A DNA stretch of 64,000 bases from a candidate division KSB1 bacterium (GCA_024655945.1 JANLFK010000001.1:524116-588115), one strand, 5' to 3'. Counted from the stretch's first letter, positions 35,060 to 43,652 are shown. The notes: generated from the sequence alone by a model not told the origin. A program made the numbers and translations.

Positions 35060-36085
35060 TCACTGCACTGCCGCGCGCGGGGCAGGCTGGCGCGCGCCAA
35101 CAAGCTGCACCAGCAACAATTCTAACACCAAACGAGCCCGATTCCTGTGGGCGCTACTCTTGAGCGCGTTATCGGTGGCCAGCAACAACTCGAACGCCGC
35201 CCGCAGTTCCTCCGCCGTAAACCTCTTGCTCTGCTCCACGTATTTGTCCACGAAGTAAGAGGGAACGTCAAGTTTCTCGGCAAGCTCGGGAGCGGGCAAG
35301 CGCCCGGCCAGGCCGCGCGCAATAGTCAGTAGCCGGAAATGGCGCGCCATGCTGGCAAGCACCGCCGTGGGGGCTTCGCCCGCATCAAGTAAGTGGCGGA
35401 GGATGAGATGTGCCGCACGCAGGTCCCTCCTGCCCATGCTGTCACACAGCTCAAAGACCGTGAACCCCCTGGTCACGCCGATGGTGTTCGCTACGTCATC
35501 CTCGGCAATGGCAGTGCGGGGGTAGATGTTCATCAACACCTTGGTCAGCTCGCTAACAAGGGCGCGCAGCGAATTGCCTGTGCACGCATGAAGAAGGCGC
35601 AGGGCCTCTTCGCTGATCGCCACCCCCTGTTCGGCAAGATAGCTCCTCACCCATGCCTGCGCGCGGGAGTCCCGGAGCCCCTTCAGTTCCACCAGGGTGG
35701 CCTGCGCGCGCAAGAGACGCGCCCCTTGGCGACGAAGGTCCAACGACTCGCCCATCACCGCCAGGCACGTAGTGGGGCACGGCCGCCGGGCATAGGAGGC
35801 CAGCAACTGCAGCCCGGCAGCAGTCAGCCTCTCCGCCTCCTTGACCACCACGACGCGATGCCTCGCCGCCATGGGGTAGGCGGAGGCAGCGTTGACCATG
35901 CTGGCGGCATCGGCCTCGCTCGCGAAGAAAACGTCGAGATTGAACTGCTCGGCACCGGGTTCCAGCAGGCTGCCTATCAGCCGGCGCAGCAAATCCTCCG
36001 CAAGGAAATCCTCCGGCCCGAGCAAGAGGTAGGTCTTGCCGATGCTGCCCTGTTCGATCTGCGCCCGCGCCTCCCAGTAGTCCAC
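35060..36085 (-). CDS. holA: DNA polymerase III subunit delta
   Basis: A 341-residue clamp-loader subunit. The N-terminal region carries the degenerate P-loop area of delta (GKTYLLLGPEDFLAEDLLRRL) and the AAA-like core (VVVVKEAERL, ELKGLRDSRAQAWVRSYL). The middle contains TGNSLRALVSELTKVLM and TIGVTRGFTVFELCDSMG, typical of the delta collar region. It opens the sliding clamp during replication. Start is GTG at 36085. It lies 38 nt after the small MetS-like gene and is probably transcribed with the symporter genes. Confidence 0.92.
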   Translation of the reverse strand: MDYWEARAQIEQGSIGKTYLLLGPEDFLAEDLLRRLIGSLLEPGAEQFNLDVFFASEADAASMVNAASAYPMAARHRVVVVKEAERLTAAGLQLLASYARRPCPTTCLAVMGESLDLRRQGARLLRAQATLVELKGLRDSRAQAWVRSYLAEQGVAISEEALRLLHACTGNSLRALVSELTKVLMNIYPRTAIAEDDVANTIGVTRGFTVFELCDSMGRRDLRAAHLILRHLLDAGEAPTAVLASMARHFRLLTIARGLAGRLPAPELAEKLDVPSYFVDKYVEQSKRFTAEELRAAFELLLATDNALKSSAHRNRARLVLELLLVQLVGARQPAPRAAVQ

Positions 36086-36123
36086 GACTGTGCCTCCCTT
36101 GGACTCTCCGTTCTTCTCCGGCC

Positions 36124-36246
36124 CTACTCCTCTTTCCCCTCTGCGGCCTCATCCTGCCCCCGGCCTATCCGCACCAGGAGGTAAACAAATGTGCCCCACA
36201 CTCCGCCGAGCCTGATCATCGTCATGGCGATGCCGAGCGCGCTCAC
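36124..36246 (-). CDS. 40-residue membrane protein, MetS-like small subunit of the NSS transporter
   Basis: This reading frame starts with a GTG whose bases overlap the symporter stop (GTGA, 4-nt overlap at 36243-36246) and ends with TAG at 36124. It encodes a short N-terminus, one transmembrane helix (ALGIAMTMIRLGGVWGTFVYLLV) and a charged tail. The pattern SA-x-x-x-x-M-x-x-I...WG in a single helix recalls MetS, the small subunit that MetP-type NSS transporters need in Corynebacterium. The overlap with the NSS gene strongly supports the same partnership. The family link is inferred from size, topology and position. Confidence 0.65.
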   Translation of the reverse strand: MSALGIAMTMIRLGGVWGTFVYLLVRIGRGQDEAAEGKEE

Positions 36247-37727
36247 GTCCGGCTCCCTGCGCTCAAGAACCGTCGCGCAAGGAATCTGTTGGCACACAGG
36301 AGGGCCCCAATGCCTGCGCCCCATTGCGCCAGACAGGTACCCAAACTGAAAGTTCGCAGCGGGTTCCACCAGGAGTGGGGCTCGAACACGACGATTGCCT
36401 GGTAGAACCACCAAGCGACCAGCGCCAGAAACTCTGCAGGGATCACGAAGCGCAGCAACAGTTCCCACCAGCGCCCGACCCGCATGCTTGCACCGGGGGC
36501 GTTAATCAGCTCCTCCCTGAACCTCCGCACGCCGTAGCGGTTCACCGCGATTGTGAAGAAAAAGCCGCATAGCAGCAAACCCAGTCCCCATGCCCAATCC
36601 TGGTTCTCGAGAAAGGAAAGGCGGAAGGCCGAGGGAAGGCCGGCCAAAAAGCCGAAGCCAGCGGCCACGCTGACTGCTGTGCGTCGTGTCATCCCAGCAT
36701 CCACCAGGTTACAGGTAGCCAGCTCCAACATGCTCATCAGGGAGGTAATTGCCGCCATGCTCAAGGCGAGGAAAAAGACCACCATCAGCCATCTGCCGCC
36801 TGGGCACACCGCAAAGAGCCGGGGCACCCAAAGGAAGGCCATGCCGGTACTGGCCGGACCCGACTCGCGGAGAACATCGCCCGGCTCGAGGCCCAAACCA
36901 GGGGCCAAGGCAAACACCGCCGGAAAGAGGCCCATACCGACGAGTAACGAGGCGCTGTTGTTGCCAAAGCCCACGACCAGCGAGTTTAGCGGCACATCTT
37001 CGCGCTTGCGCGAATAGACGGCGTAGGTCAGGAAAAGCCCCCACCCAGCCCCCGTGCTCCAGGCAGACTGCGTGAGCCCTTCAAGCCAGACCCGGTAGTG
37101 GGCGAGAGTGCTCCACTTCGGGCGGAAGAAGAACTCTAAACCTCCTACGGCCCCCGGCAAAGTCAAGGCGCGAACGGCAGCAATTGCCAAGAGCACAAAC
37201 AGTGAGGGGATGAGCACCTTGTTGACGCGCTCGATCCCTCTGGCCACACCGCCATGGAGGACGGCAACCGCTATGGCCATGGCACCCAGGTGGAAAAGGG
37301 AGGTCTCCCAGCGGTGAGCGATAAAGTTCTCCCAGTAAAGGCGAGTGTCGACCCCGGTCAACCCGCCGCCTAACGCCGCCGCCAAGTACCTGAGACACCA
37401 GCCGGTGACCACGGAATAGTAGCACATGATGGCGACCGTACACAGCGCCACAAACCCGCCCATCCAGGCACCTCGTCTGCCCACCAAGGAAGCGAATGCG
37501 CCGACAGTGCCACGGCGCGTGGCCTTGCCTATTGCCGATTCGGCCATCAGCAGGGGAATGGACCACAGGAGCAGAGCCAACATCCAGGGGATGAGGAAGG
37601 CGCCCCCCCCATTCTTTGCCGCGATGCGCGGGAAGCGCCAGATGTTACCGGTGCCAATGGCCATCCCCAGGGCGGACGCGACCAATCCCCACTGCGAAGA
37701 GAACTGTTCCTTCCTGGCCATGCGCAT
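36243..37727 (-). CDS. Sodium-dependent amino-acid symporter (NSS/SNF family)
   Basis: A 494-residue polytopic membrane protein with about 12 helices. The NSS signature is clear at the N-terminus: SSQWGLVASALGMAIGTGNIWRFPRIAAKNGGGAFL, holding the unwound TM1 (GMAIGTGNIWRFP) that binds Na+ and substrate. TM6 is seen around SAWSTGAGWGLFLTYAVYS, and TM8 SMAAITSLMSMLELA provides further Na+ ligands. It should import an amino acid or amine with sodium. The C-terminus overlaps a 40-residue MetS-like gene, which suggests methionine/alanine-type bacterial NSS carriers. The upstream gene is a peptidase C26-like hydrolase (30 nt away), so a shared role in amino-acid or gamma-glutamyl amide use is possible. 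Confidence 0.93.
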   Translation of the reverse strand: MRMARKEQFSSQWGLVASALGMAIGTGNIWRFPRIAAKNGGGAFLIPWMLALLLWSIPLLMAESAIGKATRRGTVGAFASLVGRRGAWMGGFVALCTVAIMCYYSVVTGWCLRYLAAALGGGLTGVDTRLYWENFIAHRWETSLFHLGAMAIAVAVLHGGVARGIERVNKVLIPSLFVLLAIAAVRALTLPGAVGGLEFFFRPKWSTLAHYRVWLEGLTQSAWSTGAGWGLFLTYAVYSRKREDVPLNSLVVGFGNNSASLLVGMGLFPAVFALAPGLGLEPGDVLRESGPASTGMAFLWVPRLFAVCPGGRWLMVVFFLALSMAAITSLMSMLELATCNLVDAGMTRRTAVSVAAGFGFLAGLPSAFRLSFLENQDWAWGLGLLLCGFFFTIAVNRYGVRRFREELINAPGASMRVGRWWELLLRFVIPAEFLALVAWWFYQAIVVFEPHSWWNPLRTFSLGTCLAQWGAGIGALLCANRFLARRFLSAGSRT

Positions 37728-37757
37728 CTCCCTCTGCCTGGTCAGAGCACCGGTTGC

Positions 37758-38567
37758 TCATCTCCTGGCGTGCATCCTTTGCCGCACGGCGTCCAGGAAC
37801 GCGGCGAAGAGCGCGCGCTGCCGCTCGTCGTCCCGCATCCGCTCTGGGTGCCATTGCACCGCTATCGTGAAAAAGTCCTTGGGCACTTCAATGGCTTCCG
37901 CCACGCCGTCGGGCGCGGTCGCCACCACGCGCACTCCCTCGGCCACTCGCCTGATGGCCTGATGGTGGAAGGAGTTGACCTCCGCCTCTACGCACCCAAG
38001 AATCTGGGCAATCCGGGAATCGGCATTTATGCGCACACGGTGCCTGGCGCCATGCGGGTTTCCCGCAGCTTGGTGCTGCAGGGCACCAGGAATCATGCTC
38101 GGAATGTCCTGGTACAGGCTGCCGCCCAAGGCCACGTTGATGGCCTCGCACCCACGACAGATGCCAAAAATGGGCATGCCTGCGCGGCGCGCCTCCGCAA
38201 TCAGCGCCTGCTCGAACACCGTCCGCTGTCGGTCGGTCTTCCAGCGCAGGTCAAGCAGCCTTTCGCCATAAGCCTCTGGGTCAATGTCGTCTCCTCCGGT
38301 AAGCAGCAGCCCGTCGATTCGGGCCACGTAAGTCGCCACCAGCAGCGGGTCAGACGTGGAAGGCAGCACCATCGGTGCGGCTCCCGCATCGCTCAGCGGC
38401 CGCACGTAGTCGCAATTCACAAAGTACAGGTCATACCCGCGCGAGAAAGCCCGCTCATCATCCACTGGGCTGTAGTCGCAGGTAAGGCCGATGATTGGCG
38501 CCATCTGTTTTTCCTGGCGCTGGTGCACGCTTCCCTCCACTTTTTCCTCGCCCTCTTGGCCCGTCAT
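37758..38567 (-). CDS. Gamma-glutamyl-gamma-aminobutyrate hydrolase-like protein (peptidase C26)
   Basis: A 269-residue class-I glutamine-amidotransferase-fold hydrolase, similar to PuuD. The nucleophile elbow is GICRGCEAINVALGG, with the Cys in the GxCRG motif. The LLTGGDDIDP loop, NSFHHQA and the terminal AVQWHPE (His-Glu of the triad) are all present. PuuD cleaves gamma-glutamyl-GABA; other C26 enzymes act on polyglutamyl folates or other gamma-glutamyl amides, so the exact substrate is open. The ATG at 38567 has GAGGTG upstream, but an ATG at 38504 (MAPIIGLTCDY) gives the length usual for the family. It lies between a kinase-like membrane protein and an NSS symporter. Confidence 0.9.
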   Translation of the reverse strand: MTGQEGEEKVEGSVHQRQEKQMAPIIGLTCDYSPVDDERAFSRGYDLYFVNCDYVRPLSDAGAAPMVLPSTSDPLLVATYVARIDGLLLTGGDDIDPEAYGERLLDLRWKTDRQRTVFEQALIAEARRAGMPIFGICRGCEAINVALGGSLYQDIPSMIPGALQHQAAGNPHGARHRVRINADSRIAQILGCVEAEVNSFHHQAIRRVAEGVRVVATAPDGVAEAIEVPKDFFTIAVQWHPERMRDDERQRALFAAFLDAVRQRMHARR

Positions 38568-38576
38568 CGGCCCTTT

Positions 38577-40850
38577 TCACCTCCTCGCTTGCCTGCGCAG
38601 CATCGGATAGAAGAGAAGCCTCGGCAAGAGAAAGAGCACCGTCACTGCCAACAGGAGATTGATCCCTGTCGAGCTCGTTACCGGCACCCTTTGCCACCAG
38701 AATGCCGCTGCCAGCAGGGCAAGTCCCAACAGGAGCCACCCCGTCAGGAGCGTGGCCATCCGCTGCTTTGCCCACTGCGCGAGCACGCGCGGCACGTTGA
38801 AGAAGAGGTCAAAGACAATGTGCTCCAGCAATGCTCCCTTCTCGCCAAAGACTGGGACGATACGCACCGTATTGGTCGCCCAGCGGCTGGCCATGAATCG
38901 CGCCAGAGCTGGATAGGTGGTGACCATCTGGAATGGGAATGCCAAGTACCCAAGGTACTTCACGAACGAGACCGGAGCCGCGACCATGTAGCTCCGGAAA
39001 TCTCGCTCCTTCACCATCAGGTACACGACGTAGGCCCCTCGGCAGAGAGAACCCGGAGAGACCGGCACCACTTGGAAAAAACCCACCGCGAGGGTGAAGC
39101 GAGCCAAGGCATTCGCCCAAGAGGCACCTGCAAGAAGCGCCGACACCGCCAGGACACTCCCGACGATAACTGAGACTACCTGCGTAACCGGCAACGTTGC
39201 CATGTGCACGCCCAGGCACTTGAGATATTTGACGATGAACGGGTCGCGCACGTGTGCCAGGATAGTCTGCCGCTCGCCCTCGTCCAACATACCCTCTTGG
39301 CACCCTTCCTCCACAATGTCGGTGAACCACTTTTCCCGGAAGGCTGCGTCGCGGAAAAAGGAGCGCAGAAAAGACATGGCGTTGCGGACTCGGGCCACCA
39401 CGTAACTCGGCTCCGCCACCTGGCGGTGCAGGCGGGGAGGGAGCCACCCCAACGTGATTCTCTGCAGCCAGAACAGCCACGGGCGAGCCAGGAGCGTGCG
39501 AGTGCGTTGCTCGCCGGTGCGACCCTTGCGGTGCCACTCCACAAGCCTTGCTGCCACCCCACTCCTGACGGCCCGCCGCAGGTACTCTCTGTCCTGCAGC
39601 ATTTGCCGCACGTGGGCGCGGTAGGAGCTGTTGCCCCACAGGCGGCGCAGCAGGCGACCAAGAAGAGGGACTGCCCCCAAAACGTAGAACCGAGCAAAGC
39701 GCCAAGCAGAGCTGCGGAGACGTTCCGCAAACTCCGCATCGACCAGCTCCTTGACGAGATAGCCCTCCACCAGCCCAGCACGAACCTCCTTGCGGAGCGC
39801 GCCGTCCAGAAGAAGCCGCAGGCCATGGTGGGCAAGGTCGGGCATCGAGCGCCGGTACTGCCGGTCATAGTGCTCAAAGGCGTCCACGAGCGGCAGCAGC
39901 TCGCCGTTGCGCTTGTCAAGCGTCGCCGCATAGGCGCGGAGCTGCCGGTAGTCGCAGCGGTCGAACTGCACCAAAGAGCCGCGTGCCAGCCCCTCCATGA
40001 TGAGGGTCACATCGCGCGGGTTCATTGGCAGGAACGGCAGCACCGCCAGCCCGGCACGAAAATCCACGGCACACAGTCCTGCCGCCGGGTGGTTGTTGGC
40101 ATCCAGCCGCTTCAACACGTTGGGCTGGCCCTTCATCGTCCACCATTCGTACTGGCGCGCCAGCTCATGGCCGCCCAGGCGATGCAGCAACTGCACGAAC
40201 TTGGCCATGAACTGCCTCTTCGCCACATACTCGGGGCTGCCGGTTTCCTTTGGGCACAGCTTCTTCCACTTGCGGCGCAACTGGAGTTTGGTGTCCGGCT
40301 CCAGACGCCAGACACGGCCTTCTATCCACTCCAGCACCTCGCCGTACGCGCGCAAGCCCGGCTCAAAGAACGATGCATACACATCGACAACGCGGGTCTC
40401 CTCACCAAACTCATGTGAGGCGGCCTGGCGCACGATTTTCTGCCAGAGCAGGCCCGCGCGGCACGCAGCGGCGTTCACCTGCGCACTAAACGGCGCCTGA
40501 AAGCCCAGCCAATAGACAAGGTCGCGGAAAAGTCGAGAGAACCGGGTGGGAGGCACCAAGACCTTCAGGGCGTAAACGCGCCCGGGCGCGAGGCCAGTCG
40601 CGCTGCACTCGGCCCCGTCGACCTCCTCCAACACCGCCTTGTACACCTGCCCGGCAAATCCCCCACCCACGAACTTGACAATCCGAAAGCGTGCGCGACA
40701 ATTCTGCTCAGGCCAGACGGTGGTCAGCTCCAGGCTCAGCACTTCGTCGGCGTCGTAACGGAGTGGACGATAGCTCACCGCGAGGTCTGCCTGCTGGGCT
40801 ATCTGCACAAGCTCCTTGCAAAGCTCACGAGAGTAGTCGGAATTACGCAT
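38577..40850 (-). CDS. Large membrane protein with divergent kinase-like N-terminal domain
   Basis: A 757-residue protein I cannot assign to a named family. Residues 55-270 look like a protein-kinase-type fold. They contain a glycine loop GGGFAGQVYKA (62-72), a VAIK-like lysine in YALKVL (Lys96), a hinge-like EVLEWIEGRVW (171-181), then GQPNVL (242-246) and AVDFRAG (261-267). The last two correspond to the Asn of the catalytic loop and a DFG-like Asp. The usual catalytic HRD Asp is not seen (WWTMKG), so it may be atypical or inactive. Residues 270-560 are basic and helical. The C-terminal 200 residues hold about six hydrophobic segments (for example VVSVIVGSVLAVSALLAGA). It probably sits in the inner membrane with the kinase-like part in the cytoplasm. 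It is followed after 9 nt by the C26 hydrolase. Confidence 0.75.
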   Translation of the reverse strand: MRNSDYSRELCKELVQIAQQADLAVSYRPLRYDADEVLSLELTTVWPEQNCRARFRIVKFVGGGFAGQVYKAVLEEVDGAECSATGLAPGRVYALKVLVPPTRFSRLFRDLVYWLGFQAPFSAQVNAAACRAGLLWQKIVRQAASHEFGEETRVVDVYASFFEPGLRAYGEVLEWIEGRVWRLEPDTKLQLRRKWKKLCPKETGSPEYVAKRQFMAKFVQLLHRLGGHELARQYEWWTMKGQPNVLKRLDANNHPAAGLCAVDFRAGLAVLPFLPMNPRDVTLIMEGLARGSLVQFDRCDYRQLRAYAATLDKRNGELLPLVDAFEHYDRQYRRSMPDLAHHGLRLLLDGALRKEVRAGLVEGYLVKELVDAEFAERLRSSAWRFARFYVLGAVPLLGRLLRRLWGNSSYRAHVRQMLQDREYLRRAVRSGVAARLVEWHRKGRTGEQRTRTLLARPWLFWLQRITLGWLPPRLHRQVAEPSYVVARVRNAMSFLRSFFRDAAFREKWFTDIVEEGCQEGMLDEGERQTILAHVRDPFIVKYLKCLGVHMATLPVTQVVSVIVGSVLAVSALLAGASWANALARFTLAVGFFQVVPVSPGSLCRGAYVVYLMVKERDFRSYMVAAPVSFVKYLGYLAFPFQMVTTYPALARFMASRWATNTVRIVPVFGEKGALLEHIVFDLFFNVPRVLAQWAKQRMATLLTGWLLLGLALLAAAFWWQRVPVTSSTGINLLLAVTVLFLLPRLLFYPMLRRQARR

Positions 40851-41092
40851 TGCTCAAGCCTTTTCCAATGGGCAGAGGGACACTGCCTACGTCGCTTCGC
40901 TGCCTCTGCATCCAGCATTCTCCGAACAGAGGGGCCTCCCGCACGAGCGCATGGCTATAGGCCTTCCTGAGGAGCGCGACGGCGGAAGCAGAGCCCCGAA
41001 GACCGTGCCCCGCGACTCTTCTCAGGGGATACAAAATCGGTGAACCCCTTTGCTGCAACTCAAGCTCAAGGCTTTCCTGGCCCGGATGGGTC

Positions 41093-42163
41093 TTAGAAGA
41101 AGATGCGAATCTCACGTTTCTCCGGTGGGCCTGCCGTCACCCCTTCGGCGATGCTGTATCGGAGAGTGACCTCCCTACTTCCCTGACCAAGAAGAGCAGC
41201 CAGCTTCGTCACAACCTCGCGCACTTCTCTTGCTTTCGGCGCGGCCTCAACGGTACATTCCATCTCCACGCGCGGGCGGGCCTGCTCAGAAGGGGGAAGC
41301 ATTACACTCGCCAGCCGGTAGTTGTCGGCCTGCAGTCGCTCCACCACCTTCTGCGCCAACAGGTCACTCTGCCCCTTGCTGGTGAACACAATCACTTTGT
41401 AGGCCGCGTTCTCTTGCATCAACTGCCTTCTGGCGGTTTCCTCCAGCAGTGAGCTCCCTTGGGTGCTAGCGTCATTTCCCGCAAGGGCCTGCGCTGAACC
41501 ACTGCGGGATTCCGGGACCGTGGGAAGCACGCCAACCGCACTGCTCATGGCGGCGATCCTTGCTTCCATTTGCCGCAGGGCTTCTTCTGACTTGCGGATC
41601 TGGGCGTCCAGTTCGCCCACCAACTCCTTGTAGAACGCGGCCTGGCTCTGTAGCTCCTGCACCGCTTGCTCCGCCTTGGCGGCCCGGCTCATGGCGGCAC
41701 GGAACTCGCGGGTCAGCATCGCCCGCACCGTGAAATGGATGAGCACCAGCGCCAGCACCACCCCCCCCGCCATGGCGATCCAGAAGCGTCGGCGCATCCA
41801 TGGGACAAGCTCGCCTCGGAGCTCCAACAGTAGCTGCGTGCGCTGCCGACGGAAATCGCCACCTGGAGCTGGCTGAGCATCATCGCCGCTCGCTGGCCGG
41901 GGCTCCGCCTCCGCTGGAGAGGCACCGGCTGCTTCACCGTGCTCCACTTCTGCGGGACGTCCCTTCCTTCCGCGCAGCAAGCCGTTCCTGAGGACAAAGA
42001 TGCGCTCATCCGCCGTGGTCAGGAACTTGGAAGAACAGAGCGAGCACGAGTAGTACCTGCTGTGGCGCAGCAGGCGCATCCACCATTTGCGCGAGATGCG
42101 CCTTGCAGTGCGATTCTGGCAAACGGGACAAACTCTGTCGTTCGATCTGTGCGCTTCGTCCAT
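41093..42163 (-). CDS. Zinc-ribbon, single-span, coiled-coil protein with LytR_C-like C-terminus
   Basis: A 356-residue protein. The ATG at 42163 is preferred for its GAGGA site at good spacing; the frame is open upstream to a TTG at 42244. An N-terminal zinc ribbon (CPVCQ ... CSLC) is followed by a low-complexity linker, one transmembrane helix (FWIAMAGGVVLALVLIHF) and a coiled coil (about residues 165-215). The C-terminal ~110-residue domain (AAYKVIVFTSKGQSDLLAQKV...) resembles the LytR_C fold. A cytoplasmic ribbon and a periplasmic C-terminus are predicted. It contains a C8 run (41761-41768) that is in frame. Function unknown; envelope or cell-wall linked by analogy. Confidence 0.65.
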   Translation of the reverse strand: MDEAHRSNDRVCPVCQNRTARRISRKWWMRLLRHSRYYSCSLCSSKFLTTADERIFVLRNGLLRGRKGRPAEVEHGEAAGASPAEAEPRPASGDDAQPAPGGDFRRQRTQLLLELRGELVPWMRRRFWIAMAGGVVLALVLIHFTVRAMLTREFRAAMSRAAKAEQAVQELQSQAAFYKELVGELDAQIRKSEEALRQMEARIAAMSSAVGVLPTVPESRSGSAQALAGNDASTQGSSLLEETARRQLMQENAAYKVIVFTSKGQSDLLAQKVVERLQADNYRLASVMLPPSEQARPRVEMECTVEAAPKAREVREVVTKLAALLGQGSREVTLRYSIAEGVTAGPPEKREIRIFF

Positions 42164-42310
42164 GAGTTCCTCAAACTTCCTACCAAGCCATGCCTCTCCG
42201 ACCGCCAGCACATCCGATACCGGCAACCAGGGGACCACGTTCAAGCGGTGGAAAATTTACACAATTAAACCAATTAAGCAAGCAAAAAAAGCCCACGGCC
42301 AAGTGTGGAC

Positions 42311-42341
42311 AAAAAAAGGGGCCGCCAGTGGCTGACGGCCC
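42311..42341 (-). terminator. Intrinsic terminator after barrel gene
   Basis: On the minus strand GGGCCG (42336-42341) pairs with CGGCCC (42319-42324), with an extra CAG/CTG inner pairing, and is followed by C and seven T residues (42311-42317). It lies 26 nt after the stop of the barrel gene. Confidence 0.8.
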
Positions 42342-42367
42342 TCAAGTAGCCCAAAATGCGGCAGCGA

Positions 42368-43141
42368 TCAGAAGGAAATAGCGTAGCCCGCCATGAGCTG
42401 CAGGTCGGGCGCCCCGTCGTCCAGGCCGATCCCCAAGGCACCGCGCAGGCGGCCGTTGCCCAGCTTGTAGTCGGCGCCCGCACTCAGGAGCATGTAGTCT
42501 CCCTCTGTGTGCATCACCAACTCGCCCACAAGGTGGAGCAGGTCACTGAGCGGGTAGATGGCCCCTGCGCCAAGGTTGAGATAGCTCTCGTGGGAGGTCT
42601 TCTCTTCGACTCGACCGGTCTGCATGTCCACATCATAGGTGGTGGTCTCATAGAAGATGAGACCCAGGGTGCCGGTGATGACCATGCCGTTTTGCAAGGC
42701 ATAGCGCAGCGCACCAAAACCGCCGAAGTTCAGGTTGCCAGCGCCGATGTCTTCTGAGCCAATGGGCAGCGTCACCATGGCGCCCACAGAGCCGTTCAGC
42801 TGTTTGCTGTTGGCAAGGTTGTAACGGCCGTAGAGCTCCAGGTCGGAAATGCCCGACTGCCCCTCGCCATGTTCCGGCGACCAGCTCACATAGGAGAGCG
42901 CCCCTTGCACCTCGATCTTGTCGTTGATGGGGAACCCTCCCTGCGGGCCGATACCGAAGGTACTGACTCCCTCGTAGTCGGAGTAGACCAATCCCGCTTG
43001 AGCATAGGGTGCCTTGGCGATTGGTGAGTCAAAGAAATGCGACTGGAAGAGCCGCACTGACTGAGAGTTGGTCTGCGCAAGCAGCGGCAGAGCCGCCGCG
43101 AGTACGACCAATCCTGCAAGGACAACAGCTCTGTTCCGCAT
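42368..43141 (-). CDS. Outer-membrane beta-barrel protein
   Basis: A 257-residue exported protein. The ATG at 43141 has GGAGG just upstream; an earlier in-frame start at 43186 is less likely. The signal peptide ends ALPLLAQ. The mature part alternates short hydrophobic strands and ends in MAGYAISF (terminal Phe). It resembles the transporter/MetA-pathway-phenol-degradation type of barrel (ELYGRYNLAN, GSVGAMVTLPIGSED, GTLGLIFYETT), commonly of unknown substrate. It is a single-gene transcript: own promoter (43190-43218) and own strong terminator (42311-42341), which suggests high expression. Confidence 0.72.
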   Translation of the reverse strand: MRNRAVVLAGLVVLAAALPLLAQTNSQSVRLFQSHFFDSPIAKAPYAQAGLVYSDYEGVSTFGIGPQGGFPINDKIEVQGALSYVSWSPEHGEGQSGISDLELYGRYNLANSKQLNGSVGAMVTLPIGSEDIGAGNLNFGGFGALRYALQNGMVITGTLGLIFYETTTYDVDMQTGRVEEKTSHESYLNLGAGAIYPLSDLLHLVGELVMHTEGDYMLLSAGADYKLGNGRLRGALGIGLDDGAPDLQLMAGYAISF

Positions 43142-43189
43142 AGTACCTCCATCTGTTCTGTTCAAAGCCTCACTTCCATAGCACAAAAC

Positions 43190-43218
43190 AGTGTACCACT
43201 TTGCCGCGACATTTGCAA
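43190..43218 (-). promoter_or_regulatory. Sigma70-like promoter of the barrel gene
   Basis: Minus strand: -35 TTGCAA (43213-43218), 17-nt spacer, -10 TACACT (43190-43195). The start would be near 43183, about 42 nt before the ATG at 43141. Confidence 0.55.
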
Positions 43219-43274
43219 GCTGTTTCTGGGTGCGCTCGGCCGGTCTGAGCTATGTGCCGCCAGCACGCGATGGT

Positions 43275-43604
43275 TCAAGCCTGCTTGAGCGAGGCAATTT
43301 CCTTGCGCAGTTCGGCAATCTCACTGCGCAGCGCTTGCACCTGTTGGTTGAGTTGCTCGATGTCCTTCTGGAACTTTGGCTTGAGCCTCTCGGTGGCTTT
43401 ACCCACTTCCTCGTCGATCCACCCCCGCACCTGGCGGGAGTAGGCTTCGACCTTGTCGGCGGCTTCCTTGACGAATTTTGCCCGGTCCGCCTCGGCGACC
43501 TCGCCCCGCTTGACCAGATCGTCCACCAGCTCCTCCACCTTCTCCTTGGTCAAGCTGACAGCGCCGATTCCCGCCAGCACCAGCTTCTTCAATGTTGCCT
43601 CCAT
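43275..43604 (-). CDS. Phasin-like coiled-coil protein
   Basis: A 109-residue, mostly helical, charged protein. The ATG at 43604 is preceded by AAGGAGG. The N-terminus (MEATLKKLVLAGIGAVSLTKEKVEELVDDLVKRGE, cited in part) has the amphipathic helix and SLTKEKVEELVDDLV pattern of short phasin-superfamily proteins, and the C-terminal half is a heptad coiled coil. Such proteins coat polyhydroxyalkanoate granules or act as small structural partners. No PHA synthase gene is in this window, so a storage-granule role is only a possibility. It follows the LpoA-like gene by 48 nt. Confidence 0.7.
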   Translation of the reverse strand: MEATLKKLVLAGIGAVSLTKEKVEELVDDLVKRGEVAEADRAKFVKEAADKVEAYSRQVRGWIDEEVGKATERLKPKFQKDIEQLNQQVQALRSEIAELRKEIASLKQA

Positions 43605-43652
43605 ACCTCTTGCCTCCTTTCTTGTTCCGGGGCAGTGCCCGGCCAGCATTCA

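Noticed and set aside
40843..41115. A minus-strand open frame of 90 codons across the 40851-41092 gap
   Set aside because: It overlaps the ends of both flanking genes in other frames and has no ribosome site; the 242-base gap appears noncoding.
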